Assembly (NCBI GenBank): GCA_022564695.1
Contig: JADFKX010000098.1
Location: 1 to 7,583, forward strand
Source: Chloroflexota bacterium
Lineage (GTDB): Bacteria > Chloroflexota > Dehalococcoidia > SM23-28-2 > RBG-16-64-32
Direction of reading: 5' to 3'
DNA length: 7,583 nucleotides
The notes under the pieces are model-generated. The model was not told the DNA's origin. It worked only from the letters and a program-made list of their open reading frames with translations, and did no database searches. Positions 1-4,260 of this stretch are shown in pieces (position 1 is the stretch's first letter; each line of letters opens with the position of its first letter). The position numbers were made by a program, and so were the translations under genes.

Positions 1-2
1 GA

Positions 3-200
3 CACAACAGCAGGAAGACACCTGACGTTCTCTGTACACTGATTGGCGCGATTTGCGTCCCGATGCGGACTTCTCATGGTGAGGCTGATGGTGCCGTGGG
101 AAGCAGTTCGTTCATGTTTGCTGACCTGGGCGAGACCGAGCTGCGTGGCTTCGAAGACCCTGTCCGGCTATACGAGGTGAGGTGGCGGGAAGCGGGCTAG
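3..200 (+). CDS. C-terminal end of a probable class III adenylate/guanylate cyclase (5' partial)
   Basis: The frame is open from the window edge to the TAG at 198-200. From about base 108 it reads SSSFMFADLGETELRGFEDP followed by VRLYEVRW. This is the usual tail of a class III nucleotide cyclase homology domain (F-x-D-x-G-E-x-x-L-[KR]-G-F-x-x-P-V-x-L-Y-E-V), the last strand region after the catalytic core. Such enzymes make cAMP or cGMP from ATP or GTP. The roughly 35 residues before this match do not look like the expected cyclase sequence, so the gene may be diverged, frameshifted or only a remnant. No catalytic residue lies inside the window, so activity cannot be judged. The stop codon is followed at once by a partial copy of the intergenic repeat. 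Family assignment is from the tail motif alone. Confidence 0.55.
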   Translation, partial: HNSRKTPDVLCTLIGAICVPMRTSHGEADGAVGSSSFMFADLGETELRGFEDPVRLYEVRWREAG

Positions 201-201
201 C

Positions 202-219
202 CCCCGTTGACACCGCCCC
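202..219 (+). repeat. Partial copy (A) of the promoter-like intergenic repeat
   Basis: The bases CCCCGTTGACA at 202-212 are identical to the start of the full copies at 1028 and 1775, followed by CCGCCCC with a one-base shift. The second half (AGGCG CACAAT) is missing, and the sequence 17 nt after TTGACA is GACACA. The copy lies in the 60-bp gap between the end of the cyclase fragment and the 3' end of the opposing peroxiredoxin gene, so it has no obvious gene to drive. Confidence 0.5.
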
Positions 220-260
220 TGCAGTGCCTGACACAGGTTGGCCTGACCAAGAGAGTCGCC

Positions 261-896
261 TTACTTGTTCGGCTGTGGAGTCATCCGAAGGTACGGCTTC
301 AGCTCCTTGTAACCTTTCGGAAACATCTTGTCGGCCTCTTCGTTGGAGATCGAGGGCAGGATAACTACCTCGTCGCCGTCCTGCCAGTTGGCTGGAGTCG
401 CGACCTTCTCGTACTCAGTGAGCTGGAGTGAGTCGATCACACGCAGCAACTCCGCGAAGTTGCGGCCAGTCGGAGCGGGATAGGTGAGCGTTAGACGGAC
501 GACCTTGTTCGGGTCTATGACGAACACGGAGCGTACGGTCGCCGTGGCCTCTGCGTTCGGGTGGATCATGTCGTAAAGCTCAGCCACCTTGCGGTCGTGG
601 TCCGCGATAAGCGGGAAGTTGAGGGCGACGCCCTGCGTCTCTTCGATGTCCTTTGCCCATCCCTTATGCGAATCAACCGGGTCGACGCTTAGGCCGATCA
701 CCTTTACGTTGCGCTTCTCGAACTCGCTCTTCAGCTTCGCGACTTGTCCCAATTCCGTCGTGCATACGGGTGTGAAGTCAGCCGGGTGGGAGAAGAGTAC
801 GACCCAGCTATCGCCGGCCCATTCGTGGAAGTTGATAGAACCCTCAGTCGAGTCCTGAGTGAAGTCCGGGGCTTTGTCGCCCAATCGTACAGCCAC
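261..896 (-). CDS. 1-Cys peroxiredoxin, Prx6 subfamily (AhpC/TSA superfamily)
   Basis: A 211-residue thiol peroxidase that reduces hydrogen peroxide and organic hydroperoxides in the cytoplasm. The thioredoxin-fold N-terminal domain carries the peroxidatic site P38-x3-T42-x2-C45 (PADFTPVC) and the conserved active-site arginine R122 in ATVRSVFVID. The Prx6-specific part follows: YPAPTGRNFAELLRVIDSLQ at about 139-158, then the C-terminal domain with NWQDGDEVVILPS and MFPKGYKELKPYLR. Cys45 is the only cysteine in the protein, so there is no internal resolving cysteine and an outside thiol must recycle it. The length fits the subfamily (about 210-220). The GTG at 896 is chosen because AAGGAGG lies 6 nt upstream and the family's N-terminus (RLGDKAPDF) begins there. 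A longer reading from an ATG at 1058 would add 54 unrelated residues. A perfect TATAAT lies upstream. The assignment is firm. Confidence 0.95.
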   Translation of the reverse strand: MAVRLGDKAPDFTQDSTEGSINFHEWAGDSWVVLFSHPADFTPVCTTELGQVAKLKSEFEKRNVKVIGLSVDPVDSHKGWAKDIEETQGVALNFPLIADHDRKVAELYDMIHPNAEATATVRSVFVIDPNKVVRLTLTYPAPTGRNFAELLRVIDSLQLTEYEKVATPANWQDGDEVVILPSISNEEADKMFPKGYKELKPYLRMTPQPNK

Positions 897-902
897 TTCT
901 TT

Positions 903-909
903 CCTCCTT
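903..909 (-). promoter_or_regulatory. Shine-Dalgarno site of the peroxiredoxin gene
   Basis: AAGGAGG on the minus strand, 6 nt before the GTG at 896. It is near-consensus and at ideal spacing. It settles the start codon in favour of GTG over the upstream ATG at 1058. Confidence 0.85.
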
Positions 910-945
910 GTGGTGGGGCTATGGTCATCGATTGACCAGACGATG

Positions 946-964
946 CGCCAATGCGCGCTTGGCG
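946..964. repeat. Inverted repeat in the peroxiredoxin leader
   Basis: CGCCAA and TTGGCG form perfect 6-bp arms around a 7-base loop (TGCGCGC on the + strand). It lies just downstream of the TATAAT at 976-981 on the minus strand, within the expected 5' leader or at the start site. It could be an operator or a leader hairpin. No protein can be named from the sequence. Confidence 0.4.
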
Positions 965-975
965 GACGGACCCTT

Positions 976-981
976 ATTATA
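976..981 (-). promoter_or_regulatory. Probable -10 element of the peroxiredoxin promoter
   Basis: A perfect TATAAT on the minus strand, about 80 bp upstream of the peroxiredoxin start codon. No good TTGACA-like -35 is seen at 16-18 bp further upstream, so expression may depend on an activator. It stands out in this GC-rich region. Confidence 0.55.
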
Positions 982-1027
982 CACGAAGCGACTGTATGCG
1001 TCGCAGCGGTGACGTTGCGTGACAGGG

Positions 1028-1073
1028 CCCCGTTGACAGCCGCCCCGCCCAGGCGCACAATCGCGGCGGCGGG
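1028..1073 (+). repeat. Promoter-like intergenic repeat, copy B
   Basis: The copy starts CCCCG, then has TTGACA at 1033-1038, a 17-nt spacer ending AGGCG, CACAAT at 1056-1061, and CGCGGCGGCGGG. It matches copy C (1775-1820) at 43 of 46 positions with no gaps, the three changes all lying in the spacer. The consensus -35 at exactly 17 bp from a 4/6 -10 hexamer makes it a plausible sigma70-type promoter reading towards the carbonic anhydrase, with a start expected near 1068. Confidence 0.75.
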
Positions 1074-1112
1074 GAGCAGGAGCGGGAGGCGGCGAAGGCG
1101 TGGGCCGTCGGA

Positions 1113-1141
1113 TTGACAGTGCCCGTCGATGGCGCTACAGT
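1113..1141 (+). promoter_or_regulatory. Predicted promoter of the carbonic anhydrase gene
   Basis: TTGACA at 1113-1118, a 17-nt spacer, then TACAGT at 1136-1141. The -35 is perfect and the -10 matches TATAAT at 4 of 6 positions. It lies about 60 bp before the ATG at 1202 and 80 bp downstream of repeat copy B, so the gene may have two promoters in tandem. The spacer sequence is unrelated to the repeat. Confidence 0.6.
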
Positions 1142-1201
1142 CGAGTTCGTCACCGTCTTTCCTTGCCCCTTAGGCCATCAAGGCCCTAGATTAGGAGCCC
1201 C

Positions 1202-1696
1202 ATGCCCGAACTGCCTGAGCTGCTGGCCGCGAACGAGCGCTACGCCGCCAGCTTCACCAAAGGCGGCCTGCCGATGCCGCCCGCGCGCCATGTGGCGGTG
1301 CTGGCCTGCATGGACGCCCGCCTCCACCCTGAGAAGTTCCTGGGCCTGGAGGAGGGCGACGCTCACGTCATCCGCAACGCGGGAGGACGTGCGAGCGATG
1401 ACGCCCTACGCTCGCTAATCATCTCGTACAAGCTGCTGGGGACGCGCGAGTTCGTGGTGATACATCACACTGACTGTGGGATGCTGACGTTCAGCAACGA
1501 CCAGATACGCGAGATGCTGAAGAACGACACGGGCGCCGACGCCTCTGCCATCGACTTCCTGCCGTTCTCGGACTTGGAGGCGAGCGTACGGGAGGACGTA
1601 CAGACTATTCGCTCCTCGCCCCTGATCCCCGACGACATCACGGTAACGGGGTTCGTTTTCGACGTGAAGACGGGGCGGCTGAGCGAAGTGAGCTAA
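1202..1696 (+). CDS. Beta-class carbonic anhydrase (small, Rv1284-like type)
   Basis: A 164-residue cytoplasmic zinc enzyme that interconverts CO2 and bicarbonate. The zinc ligands are visible: C36 in ACMDAR, and H89 and C92 in HHTDCGM. D38 and R40 form the conserved Asp-Arg dyad of the CxDxR motif. The stretches GDAHVIRNAGG (52-62), SLIISYKLLGTREFVVIHHT (71-90) and the ending GFVFDVKTGRLSEV are typical of the short mycobacterial-type subgroup, of which M. tuberculosis Rv1284 is a characterised member, and the length agrees. The ATG is preceded by AGGAG at about 5 nt spacing (TTAGGAGCCCC). Two promoter-like elements lie upstream. It stands alone, divergent from the peroxiredoxin; the two do not share a transcript. 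Family certain; physiological role (CO2 supply or pH balance) is inferred. Confidence 0.95.
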   Translation: MPELPELLAANERYAASFTKGGLPMPPARHVAVLACMDARLHPEKFLGLEEGDAHVIRNAGGRASDDALRSLIISYKLLGTREFVVIHHTDCGMLTFSNDQIREMLKNDTGADASAIDFLPFSDLEASVREDVQTIRSSPLIPDDITVTGFVFDVKTGRLSEVS

Positions 1697-1700
1697 GGGG

Positions 1701-1719
1701 ACGAGGGTTCGGCCTTCGT
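1701..1719 (+). terminator. Hairpin just after the carbonic anhydrase stop; possible terminator
   Basis: Bases 1701-1719 fold into an 8-bp stem with two G-T wobbles and a 3-base loop, beginning 4 nt after the TAA. No T-run follows (TATCACC), so intrinsic termination would be weak. It may instead protect the 3' end of the transcript. Confidence 0.3.
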
Positions 1720-1774
1720 TATCACCAAGACCGACGGGAACACTACGGCAGACCTAAGAGCGGCTAGATCAGCC

Positions 1775-1820
1775 CCCCGTTGACAGCCTCCTAGCCCAGG
1801 CGCACAATCGCGGCGGCGGG
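1775..1820 (+). repeat. Promoter-like intergenic repeat, copy C
   Basis: TTGACA at 1780-1785, a 17-nt spacer, CACAAT at 1803-1808, then CGCGGCGGCGGG. It is nearly identical to copy B (43/46). It reads rightwards, but the next gene in that direction lies on the opposite strand and presents its 3' end, so any transcript from here would be antisense to the START-like gene. The rest of the gap 1720-1864 shows no ORF or RNA gene. Confidence 0.7.
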
Positions 1821-1848
1821 CAAGGGTGAGGATGTGGTGGGGGTAGGG

Positions 1849-1882
1849 CCCCGTTGAGAGCCCGCTAGTTTAGGCGCACTTT
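1849..1882 (+). repeat. Diverged copy (D) of the promoter-like repeat, overlapping a gene end
   Basis: CCCCG, then TTGAGA at 1854-1859, a 17-nt spacer ending TAGGCG, and CACTTT at 1877-1882. It aligns to copy C without gaps with 8 differences in 34 positions and lies 74 bp downstream of it. It overlaps the last codons and the stop of the minus-strand START-like gene: the bases CTAGTTTAGGCGCAC encode V-R-L-N-stop on the other strand. The spacing is kept while both hexamers are weakened, consistent with an old copy constrained by coding. Confidence 0.55.
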
Positions 1883-2458
1883 CTCAATTCGCTCCAGGTC
1901 CCGGCGAAGCTCATGACCGCCAAGCCATTTGAGGGACATCACCACCAGAGAGACGAAGACGAGGATTATGATGATTCCGCCTAGCGCCTGGAGTTCGAGG
2001 GACACTAGCGCGAGCACGACGAGCACAAGAAAAAAGCCTACAGCTGACCCTATCGCGAGAGACAGTAGGGCGAGGATGGATGCGATGATGGGCCCGATGT
2101 GCGTTACCTCGACCCTGTGGGTGACTAAGGTACCACCGTTTTTCGGCGCCACATCGAACGTTGTTCGACGACGAAATCGGCCCGACCAGCCCTCCGGCTC
2201 ATAGACTAGGCGCGCTTTCGGGGTCAGGGTCGTGACCTCCTGCTGGACTGGCCCAACTAGATGGGAGACGGTGAAGGTGCTGCCTACACGTAGAGGCCCT
2301 TCAGCCAGAGTCATTTCGACCTGCACTGGTGTGCGCCACTTAACCCAACTGGATACGTTTGTGATCAGGTTGAACACATCGTCACTGGGTCTATTGACGA
2401 CAGCCAGAGCCTCGGAACTTAGGTACCACTTGAAGGGCTTATCGATGAACACTCGCAT
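1865..2458 (-). CDS. START-like (SRPBCC) protein with a C-terminal membrane region
   Basis: A 197-residue protein. Residues about 13-120 look like an SRPBCC (polyketide cyclase/START-like) ligand-binding barrel. They begin with a strand and helix (VNRPSDDVFNLITNVSSWVKW), continue with LAEGPLRVGSTFTVSHLVG and repeated beta strands, and end GTLVTHRVEV. Residues about 123-177 are strongly hydrophobic and can form two or three membrane spans. The protein then ends with a charged helix, ELRRDLERIEKVRLN, which resembles the C-terminal helix usually directly attached to the barrel. It may therefore be a membrane-anchored lipid or hydrophobic-ligand binder; no catalytic function can be given. The ATG at 2458 has a purine-rich AGAGAGGGGG upstream and a TATAAT further up. 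Its stop lies inside repeat copy D. Fold call fairly sure, ligand unknown. Confidence 0.8.
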   Translation of the reverse strand: MRVFIDKPFKWYLSSEALAVVNRPSDDVFNLITNVSSWVKWRTPVQVEMTLAEGPLRVGSTFTVSHLVGPVQQEVTTLTPKARLVYEPEGWSGRFRRRTTFDVAPKNGGTLVTHRVEVTHIGPIIASILALLSLAIGSAVGFFLVLVVLALVSLELQALGGIIIILVFVSLVVMSLKWLGGHELRRDLERIEKVRLN

Positions 2459-2496
2459 CGTGCCGCCCCCTCTCTGGCGATGACACTCACATCGGC

Positions 2497-2502
2497 ATTA
2501 TA
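2497..2502 (-). promoter_or_regulatory. Probable -10 element of the START-like gene
   Basis: A perfect TATAAT on the minus strand, about 40 bp upstream of the ATG at 2458. No convincing -35 is seen 16-18 bp upstream. The C-rich start of repeat copy E occupies that place, so this promoter and copy E are almost back to back and may compete for polymerase. Confidence 0.5.
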
Positions 2503-2518
2503 GTCCATTCCGCGACCC

Positions 2519-2554
2519 CCCCGTTGACACCCGCCCAGCCCAGGCGCACAATCG
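2519..2554 (+). repeat. Promoter-like repeat, copy E; likely promoter of the stomatin gene
   Basis: TTGACA at 2524-2529, a 17-nt spacer ending AGGCG, and CACAAT at 2547-2552 followed by CG. It differs from copy B at 2 of 34 core positions, both in the spacer; the CGCGGCGGCGGG tail is replaced after CG. The next gene downstream is the stomatin on the same strand, about 140 bp away, so here the element is well placed to act as a promoter with a long leader. Confidence 0.7.
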
Positions 2555-2605
2555 AACCGCTCTACCCAGCGGTCCCTGGGCCGGCTCGAACAGCAGCCCC
2601 AGCAG

Positions 2606-2621
2606 CCCCGCTGCGGCGGGG
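2606..2621 (+). other. GC-rich hairpin in the stomatin leader
   Basis: CCCCGC and GCGGGG pair as a 6-bp stem around the loop TGCG. It lies in the predicted 5' leader between copy E and the stomatin start. There is no T-run after it, so it is not an obvious terminator. A role in mRNA stability or translation is possible but not shown. Confidence 0.35.
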
Positions 2622-2697
2622 AGCGGGTAGTGATTACGGAGGTTCAAGGGCTTAGACTGAAGGTCGGGAAGCATCAGCCGGAAGGAGAATAACGCCT

Positions 2698-3564
2698 ATG
2701 TCTACTCAGCCAGAACCATCCGCCGCGCCGCCGAACAATAGTTTTTTGTCGAAGGTCCTTACAGCGTTCGGATACCTTCTCGTGATCCCCCTCTTCCCCC
2801 TGGCGGTAAAGATCGTCCCCGAGTACCAACGGGGCGTCATCTTTCGCCTGGGACGCCTCGTCGGCGCCCGCGGGCCGGGGCTGTTCCTCATCATCCCCAT
2901 CGTGGAGCGGATGGTGATCGTGGACCTGCGTATCGTGACTATGGACGTGCCGAGCCAGGCTGTGATCACCAGGGACAACGTAAGCGTGAAGGTAGACGCC
3001 GTGGTTTATTTCCGCGTCACCAACCCGAACGATGCCGTGGTCAAGGTGATGGACTACGTCCGCGCCACGTCCCTTGTAGCTCAGACCACCCTGCGCAGTG
3101 TCCTCGGCCAGTCCGAATTGGACGAACTGCTGATCAAGCGAGATCAGGTCAACCAGCAGTTGCAGCAGATCATCGACGAGGCCACCGAGCCCTGGGGCGT
3201 CAAGGTGACGATAGTCGAGGTGCGCGACATCGGGTTGCCGCAGGAGATGGTCCGCGCCATGGCCAAGCAGGCCGAGGCCGAGCGGGAGCGCCGCGCCAAG
3301 ATCATCCACGCCGAGGGCGAATTCCAGGCGGCCGGGAAGCTGGCCGAGGCCGGCAAGATTATGGCCGCCACCCCCACCACGCTCCAGCTACGCTACCTCC
3401 AGACCCTCACCGAGATCTCGACGGAGCGTCAGAGCACGATAATCTTCCCGGTGCCGATCGACATCATCGGCCAGTTCATGCGGGGCACAGGCGGCGATGG
3501 CGGCGGGCAGGGCGGCGGCCGTAGCCAGGTGCCGGTGGAGAAAGAGGAGGAAGAGGGGAGCTAA
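2698..3564 (+). CDS. Stomatin/slipin-type SPFH (prohibitin-homology) membrane protein
   Basis: A 288-residue membrane scaffold protein. A polar N-terminus (1-20) leads to one hydrophobic membrane segment (about 21-40, YLLVIPLFPLAVKIV). Next is the SPFH domain, opening with PEYQRGVIFRLGRLVGARGP and GLFLIIPIVERMVIVDLR, with TMDVPSQAVITRDNVSVKVD, AVVYFRV and the typical VAQTTLRSVLGQSELDELL at 127-145. A charged helix at about 185-222 (AKQAEAERERRAKIIHAEGE) is the coiled-coil oligomerisation part. IIFPVPIDI at 248-256 is a common ending, followed by a glycine-rich linker and an acidic tail (EKEEEEGS). Such proteins form rings in the membrane and often control membrane proteases. The usual NfeD partner is not beside it; a zinc-ribbon/YccF-like membrane protein follows on the same strand. 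The ATG has AAGGAG 10 nt upstream. Confidence 0.93.
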   Translation: MSTQPEPSAAPPNNSFLSKVLTAFGYLLVIPLFPLAVKIVPEYQRGVIFRLGRLVGARGPGLFLIIPIVERMVIVDLRIVTMDVPSQAVITRDNVSVKVDAVVYFRVTNPNDAVVKVMDYVRATSLVAQTTLRSVLGQSELDELLIKRDQVNQQLQQIIDEATEPWGVKVTIVEVRDIGLPQEMVRAMAKQAEAERERRAKIIHAEGEFQAAGKLAEAGKIMAATPTTLQLRYLQTLTEISTERQSTIIFPVPIDIIGQFMRGTGGDGGGQGGGRSQVPVEKEEEEGS

Positions 3565-3585
3565 CCGCACATGGCCGGGGAGACC

Positions 3586-3610
3586 CTCCGCCCCGCCCAG
3601 GCGCACAATT
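3586..3610 (+). repeat. Promoter-like repeat, copy F, with a decayed -35
   Basis: 22 bases at 3588-3609, including AGGCG CACAAT, are identical to copy B. At the -35 place TTGACA is replaced by GAGACC (3580-3585), with a spacer one base longer (18 nt). It lies between the stomatin stop and the zinc-ribbon gene on the same strand. If it is a promoter it is probably weak, and the downstream gene may depend on read-through from the stomatin gene. Confidence 0.6.
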
Positions 3611-3681
3611 CGCAGGCAGTGGGCCGTATGGCCGCTGCTCAACATACCGACGGCTTTCGACCACCTGAAGGGGGTTGAACC

Positions 3682-4239
3682 ATGTTCTGCGCTAAGTGCG
3701 GAGCTGAGGCTGCTGAGGGCAGCGACTTCTGCACAAATTGCGGAGGCCCGATCCATGGAGGATCGCCAACGTCCGGCAGCCCGTCAGCAATATCGACTCA
3801 GCCTGCACCCGAGACGCGGCCTTCAGTGCCTCAGGGCTACGAAGCGATGGAGCAAGGACCTCCGTTCGCCATTCGCCTTCTTTGGTTTCTGCTCGTCGGC
3901 TGGTGGCTTGGGCTCATCGTTGTTCTTGCAGCGTGGGCCGCCAACGTCACTATCGTGCTTCTGCCCGTAGGCCTATGGCTGATAAACCAGCTTCCGCAGA
4001 TCTTCACGCTCCGGGCGCCGCGGGGGGCTATCGCGTACATTCAAACGGAGGCTGGGACGGTGAAGGCCAGAGAGCGAGTTGTTCAACGCGTCTTCTGGAT
4101 GAGGGCTGTCTACTTCGCTCTAGCCGGTCTAACGTTCTACGATGACGACGTGACCGACTTCTTCTCACCCCACGCCGACGGGAAGAGCGCGATGTTCCTG
4201 GTGGCGCTGGATCATCCCGCTAGAAGGACGCCTGGCTAG
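3682..4239 (+). CDS. Zinc-ribbon membrane protein with a YccF-like segment
   Basis: A 185-residue protein. The N-terminus is a zinc ribbon with C3-x2-C6 and C17-x2-C20 (FCAKCG, FCTNCG). A Pro/Ser-rich linker follows (about 25-58). Residues 62-110 hold two close hydrophobic spans (RLLWFLLVGWWLGLIVVLAAW and VTIVLLPVGLWLINQLP), resembling the YccF domain of small inner-membrane proteins of unknown function. At 138-150 a second, shorter copy seems to begin (FWMRAVYFALAG compared with FAIRLLWFLLVG), but it turns into a polar tail (YDDDVTDFFSPHADG) instead of continuing with GWW. The end may be a truncation, an old frameshift or a junction. The ATG has AAGGGGG upstream, and the Cys motif begins at once, which supports the start. 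It may be co-transcribed with the stomatin 117 bp upstream. It converges on the operon to its right. Function unknown. Confidence 0.8.
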   Translation: MFCAKCGAEAAEGSDFCTNCGGPIHGGSPTSGSPSAISTQPAPETRPSVPQGYEAMEQGPPFAIRLLWFLLVGWWLGLIVVLAAWAANVTIVLLPVGLWLINQLPQIFTLRAPRGAIAYIQTEAGTVKARERVVQRVFWMRAVYFALAGLTFYDDDVTDFFSPHADGKSAMFLVALDHPARRTPG

Positions 4240-4260
4240 GCCTAGGGAGAACGAGGTCGG

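Noticed and set aside
207..235. Partial repeat A as a working promoter
   Set aside because: The hexamer 17 nt after TTGACA is GACACA, and the element reads into the 3' end of the opposing peroxiredoxin gene with no gene to drive.
897..1058. N-terminal extension of the peroxiredoxin from an ATG at 1058
   Set aside because: The added 54 residues have no family similarity, span the predicted promoter and repeat copy B, and a strong AAGGAGG sits right before the GTG at 896.
2674..3309. Long open frame on the minus strand opposite the stomatin gene
   Set aside because: It is a by-product of GC-rich codon use. Its translation is His/Asp-rich low-complexity sequence without a family match, while the + strand encodes a clear SPFH protein.
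202..3610. CRISPR array or tandem repeat reading of the repeated element
   Set aside because: The copies are separated by whole genes at irregular distances, and there are no regular spacers.
3497..3970. Open frame on the + strand overlapping the stomatin end and the zinc-ribbon gene
   Set aside because: The translation is Arg/Pro-rich without domains, and it overlaps two well-supported genes in other frames.
4236..4245. Palindrome CTAGGCCTAG between the convergent genes as a terminator
   Set aside because: It has no loop and no T-run and is only 10 bp; such a palindrome can occur by chance. The nearby CGAGG...CCTCG arms (4252-4271) are also too short with too large a loop.
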